Positions 61,447 through 64,000 of a DNA stretch of 64,000 nucleotides are shown in pieces. This DNA comes from UBA5342 sp965662645. Lineage in GTDB: Bacteria; Bacteroidota; Bacteroidia; Bacteroidales; UBA5342. The stretch spans positions 1 to 64,000 of the forward strand of contig CBFIII010000012.1 in NCBI GenBank assembly GCA_965662645.1, in the 5' to 3' direction. Position 1 is the first letter of the stretch; the number at the start of each line of letters is the position of its first letter. The position numbers were made by a program, and so were the translations under genes. The notes under the pieces were generated by a model. The model was given only the letters and a program-made list of their open reading frames with translations. It was not told where the DNA came from and searched no databases.

Positions 61447-61452
61447 GTGTTA

Positions 61453-62826
61453 TTACTTAATTCTATTAATGAGTAGTGCGCTGATTATCGGAACTAAGCG
61501 GTCTATATTTCCAGCACCCAAAGTTAGTAAAACTTCAAGTGGAGCGTCTTGGACTAATTTTTTTATTTCTTCACAATTTACTAACAATGTAGGACAGCTT
61601 ACTTCCTTTAATATCAGATCCGAAGTGACGCCTTCAATTGCTTCTTCGCGTGCGGGATAGATGTCCATAATCCATAATTCATCTAAAAGACTTAATGCTT
61701 TCGCAAATTCGGACGAAAAATCTTGTGTGCGTGAATAGAGATGTGGCTGAAAAATCCCTGTTATTTTTTTATTCGGATATATTTCTCGAACTGATAAAAT
61801 TGTTGCTTTTAATTCCTCGGGATGATGAGCATAATCATCGATATAGGATAAGTTGGGTGTGTTAACGTGATAATGAAAACGACGATTGATGCCTTTGAAG
61901 CTTTTTAATCCTTCACGTAATTCTTTGTCGCTAACGCCGTGCAGGTATGCTGCGCTAAGGGCTACAATGGCATTTTCTACATTTACTTTTCCTGGTATCC
62001 CTAAAGTAAAATCTTTTATTGTTTTTTCGGGTGTTACAAAATCAAAGTGATAGAGTCCCTCTATTAATGAAAGATTCTTGGCATGAAAATCACCTTCGTT
62101 GATGTTATATCTATAGGTTTTAACCGTAGGATTTGCTTTAGGCGTAAAATTTATTCCTGTTTTATAAATTAAGATGCCATCATCCTTTATCTGATGTGTG
62201 AAATCTTGAAAAGCTTCTATTAATTTTTCGTGTGTACCATAAATGTCTAGATGATCAGCATCTGTGGCAGAAATTGTTGCTGTATGTGGATATAGCTGTA
62301 AAAATGAGCGATCATATTCATCGGCTTCTATGACTACCTTGTTGCTTTTGGGATCCAAAAGTAAATTGCTTTTGTAATTTTGTGAAATACCCCCTAAAAA
62401 AGCGTTACAACCTATGTGAGATTGGTAGAGTAGATGGCTGATCATGGTCGATATAGTCGTTTTGCCATGGGTGCCGCTTACGCAAATGCTTTGTTGTGTT
62501 TGGGTCAGTAGTCCTAATATTTCTGATCTTTTCTTTAGTGTGAATTGGTGGTCTTTGAACCAGTTGAGTATTAAAGAGTCTTGAGGTATTGCAGGGGTGA
62601 AAATTACCAAACACTGTGAGGGATCTTTACAATTGTCTGAAATCTGATCGATACAGTCGGTATAACTAATTGAAATGCCTTCGCTTTCTAATGCTTTTGT
62701 TAGGGGTGATGTGTTACGATCATAACCACTAACCGTTGCACCTTTGGCCTTAAAATAACGTGCCAAAGCACTCATACCTATGCCTCCTATGCCTATGAAA
62801 TAGATTTGTGAGTAGTGTTGTATCAT
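61453..62826 (-). CDS. murC: UDP-N-acetylmuramate--L-alanine ligase MurC
   Basis: Adds L-alanine to UDP-MurNAc in the first peptide step of peptidoglycan synthesis; 457 aa. The N-terminal UDP-binding loop is IGIGGIGMSALA, the ATP loop is GTHGKTT (118-124), and the ligase blocks EADEYDRSFL and DDYAHHPEE are present. It leads the murC-ftsQ-ftsA-ftsZ group; the rest of the usual cell-wall cluster (murG, ftsW and others) is not upstream. Confidence 0.97.
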   Translation of the reverse strand: MIQHYSQIYFIGIGGIGMSALARYFKAKGATVSGYDRNTSPLTKALESEGISISYTDCIDQISDNCKDPSQCLVIFTPAIPQDSLILNWFKDHQFTLKKRSEILGLLTQTQQSICVSGTHGKTTISTMISHLLYQSHIGCNAFLGGISQNYKSNLLLDPKSNKVVIEADEYDRSFLQLYPHTATISATDADHLDIYGTHEKLIEAFQDFTHQIKDDGILIYKTGINFTPKANPTVKTYRYNINEGDFHAKNLSLIEGLYHFDFVTPEKTIKDFTLGIPGKVNVENAIVALSAAYLHGVSDKELREGLKSFKGINRRFHYHVNTPNLSYIDDYAHHPEELKATILSVREIYPNKKITGIFQPHLYSRTQDFSSEFAKALSLLDELWIMDIYPAREEAIEGVTSDLILKEVSCPTLLVNCEEIKKLVQDAPLEVLLTLGAGNIDRLVPIISALLINRIK

Positions 62827-63194
62827 AATTATTAATTGTAATATACAAAAGTAGCAAAAACACGGACATTGTTAGGCTAATTTTTATTTTTGCTGTCTAT
62901 TAAAATGATTTTTTTATGTGTTCTTATTTCTAGTTTATAGACACTAATATTTGTAATGAAGTCTTTCGTATTTTGTGTTTTATTTTTTATGCTTTGATGT
63001 GTTTTTTAATTGATAGGAAATGAAACGTTTAAGAGTCTATTGTTTTTTTATAAGTGCTTTATTTCTTCCCATTTTATAAAAACCTATAATCGCGTGATAT
63101 ATATGCTTCATAAAAATCAAGTTCGTTTCATCTTAAAACCGTACATTTGCAAGGTTTTGAGCTGAAATAAATAATAATTTAATATAATATTATA
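62827..63194. other. Divergent intergenic region between murC and hisIE
   Basis: The 368-base AT-rich region has no gene. A TACTTTTG box on the minus strand (62846-62853) may be the murC -7 element, 20 bases before the ATG. TACATTTG followed by C on the plus strand (63142-63149) may be that of hisIE. Neither has a good -33 TTG. Confidence 0.45.
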
Positions 63195-63788
63195 ATGCAA
63201 ATAGATTTTAAAAAAGGAGATGGTTTAGTTCCTGCGATTATACAGGATAATAAAACCTTGAAAGTACTCATGTTAGGTTATATGAGTGAAGAGTCTTTAG
63301 CTAAGACTTACGAGCTTGGAAAAGTCACTTTTTTTAGCCGTGGTAAACAGCGCTTGTGGACTAAAGGTGAAGAAAGTGGTAATTTTCTTGAATTAGTAGA
63401 TATTAAAGTGGATTGTGATAATGATACTTTATTGGTAAAAGTGAATCCTGCAGGACCTGTATGTCATTTAGGTACTGATACTTGTTGGGCCGAAGATAAT
63501 ATTCAAGGTGTTGAGTTTTTGACTGTGTTACAGGATTTTATTGATAAACGAAAGGAAGAGATGCCTGAGGGGAGCTATACCACTTCGTTATTTAATAAAG
63601 GTGTGCGTGCAATGACTCAAAAGGTGGGCGAAGAAGCCGTTGAGACTGTTATTGGTGCAATGGCTAATGATGATGAAAACTTCATTTATGAAGGTGCTGA
63701 TTTGCTTTATCATCTTATCGTTTTATTGACATCTAAAGGTTTCCGTATCGAAGATTTAGCTAAAGAATTAGCAGGACGTCATAAATAG
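63195..63788 (+). CDS. hisIE: Bifunctional phosphoribosyl-AMP cyclohydrolase / phosphoribosyl-ATP pyrophosphatase HisIE
   Basis: Catalyses steps two and three of histidine synthesis; 197 aa. The HisI domain (about 1-105) shows MLGYMSEESL, TFFSRGKQRLWTKGEESG, VDCDNDTLL and CHLGTDTCW, the zinc and substrate residues. The HisE domain (about 110-197) shows SYTTSLFNKG and the metal-binding KVGEEAVETVIGA. The rest of the his pathway is not adjacent. Confidence 0.96.
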   Translation: MQIDFKKGDGLVPAIIQDNKTLKVLMLGYMSEESLAKTYELGKVTFFSRGKQRLWTKGEESGNFLELVDIKVDCDNDTLLVKVNPAGPVCHLGTDTCWAEDNIQGVEFLTVLQDFIDKRKEEMPEGSYTTSLFNKGVRAMTQKVGEEAVETVIGAMANDDENFIYEGADLLYHLIVLLTSKGFRIEDLAKELAGRHK

Positions 63789-63880
63789 GTCTTTTTTTAT
63801 CCTTCATGTAGGGGGGAGTGTGGCGTCGGTTCTGTAATTATTATATTAGAAAGCTTCCTTGTGGAGCAATGAAGGAGATT

Positions 63881-64000
63881 ATGGTAAAAGCAAAAAAATA
63901 TTTAGGTCAACACTTTTTACGTGATGAAAATGTAGCATCGCGTATTGTGGGGGCTTTAATTTCAACTGATCTTCCTATTCTTGAGATTGGTCCTGGTACG
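63881..64000 (+). CDS. rsmA: Ribosomal RNA small subunit methyltransferase A (KsgA), N-terminal part
   Basis: The first 40 residues match the dimethyladenosine transferase that modifies A1518 and A1519 of 16S rRNA: KKYLGQHFLRDENVA and the SAM loop LEIGPGT. The gene runs off the window. I chose the ATG at 63881, which has AAGGAG four bases upstream; an ATG at 63869 would add four residues. Confidence 0.93.
   Translation, partial: MVKAKKYLGQHFLRDENVASRIVGALISTDLPILEIGPGT

Noticed and set aside
61444..61449. TTTCACGTG at the murC/ftsQ junction as parS
   Set aside because: Only one half of the palindrome fits, about 10 of 16 bases.

Overview
The window is 64 kb of low-GC chromosome from a member of the Bacteroidota, most likely an anaerobic Bacteroidales. 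The evidence is consistent: Bacteroidota-type promoters (TTG, about 20 bp, TAnnTTTG) stand before many genes, a complete Bat (aerotolerance) operon type is present, CdaA lacks a CdaR partner, and LptC, LptD and DUF3078 proteins are of Bacteroidota type. A trimeric [FeFe] hydrogenase and a pyrophosphate-dependent phosphofructokinase point to fermentative anaerobic life. Species cannot be named from the sequence alone. No rRNA, tRNA, CRISPR array, prophage, transposase or defence island was seen; almost everything is core housekeeping. One run of Ns (57297-57632) interrupts two genes.

Layout. 1-3022 (minus): a truncated FKBP-type lipoprotein, an unknown lipoprotein, and an aminoglycoside-phosphotransferase-like kinase coupled to the diadenylate cyclase cdaA. 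3163-9544 (plus): ybeY, mnmG, uvrC and the PPi-phosphofructokinase; two parS centromere sites lie at the mnmG/uvrC junction and inside uvrC, so this part is probably near the replication origin. 9790-17484: yaaA, the lptC / TPR protein / coaX group, a helix-hairpin-helix protein, a soluble hybrid histidine kinase and metX. 17560-22166 (minus): an electron-bifurcating-type hydrogenase operon ([2Fe-2S] protein, hydB, hydA, hydC) with a CRP-like palindrome over its promoter. 22544-31849: panD, a heptose-phosphate adenylyltransferase, a 5'-nucleotidase lipoprotein, cyclophilin, an unusual TrpB fusion, rsmI, a 43-residue rubredoxin-like protein, a PagL-like deacylase and dnaB. 32055-41168: rpmH, then the moxR/Bat operon with an unrecognised gene between batB and batC. 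41288-55457: an MsbA-like exporter, a DUF3078 protein, truA, purU, lptD, an amidase, ahcY, a GNAT protein, a lipid kinase, a glutathione peroxidase and an orphan ABC ATPase. 55610-62826 (minus): glnS, an SDR enzyme (both cut by the gap), ftsZ, ftsA, ftsQ and murC. 63195-64000 (plus): hisIE and the start of rsmA.

Most striking are: (1) ten copies of an intergenic repeat of about 95 bp carrying a 13-bp palindrome (CCCACATTGTGGG) and one of two alternative right halves, present between 9.5 and 54 kb; (2) two parS sites; (3) a TrpB with an acidic repeat linker and a C-terminal helical domain; (4) an uncharacterised gene between batB and batC, joined to both by 11-nt overlaps. Envelope biogenesis is spread over the window (lptC, lptD, rfaE2, the PagL-like enzyme, the MsbA-like exporter, murC-ftsQAZ, the amidase), and several genes use TTG or GTG starts.
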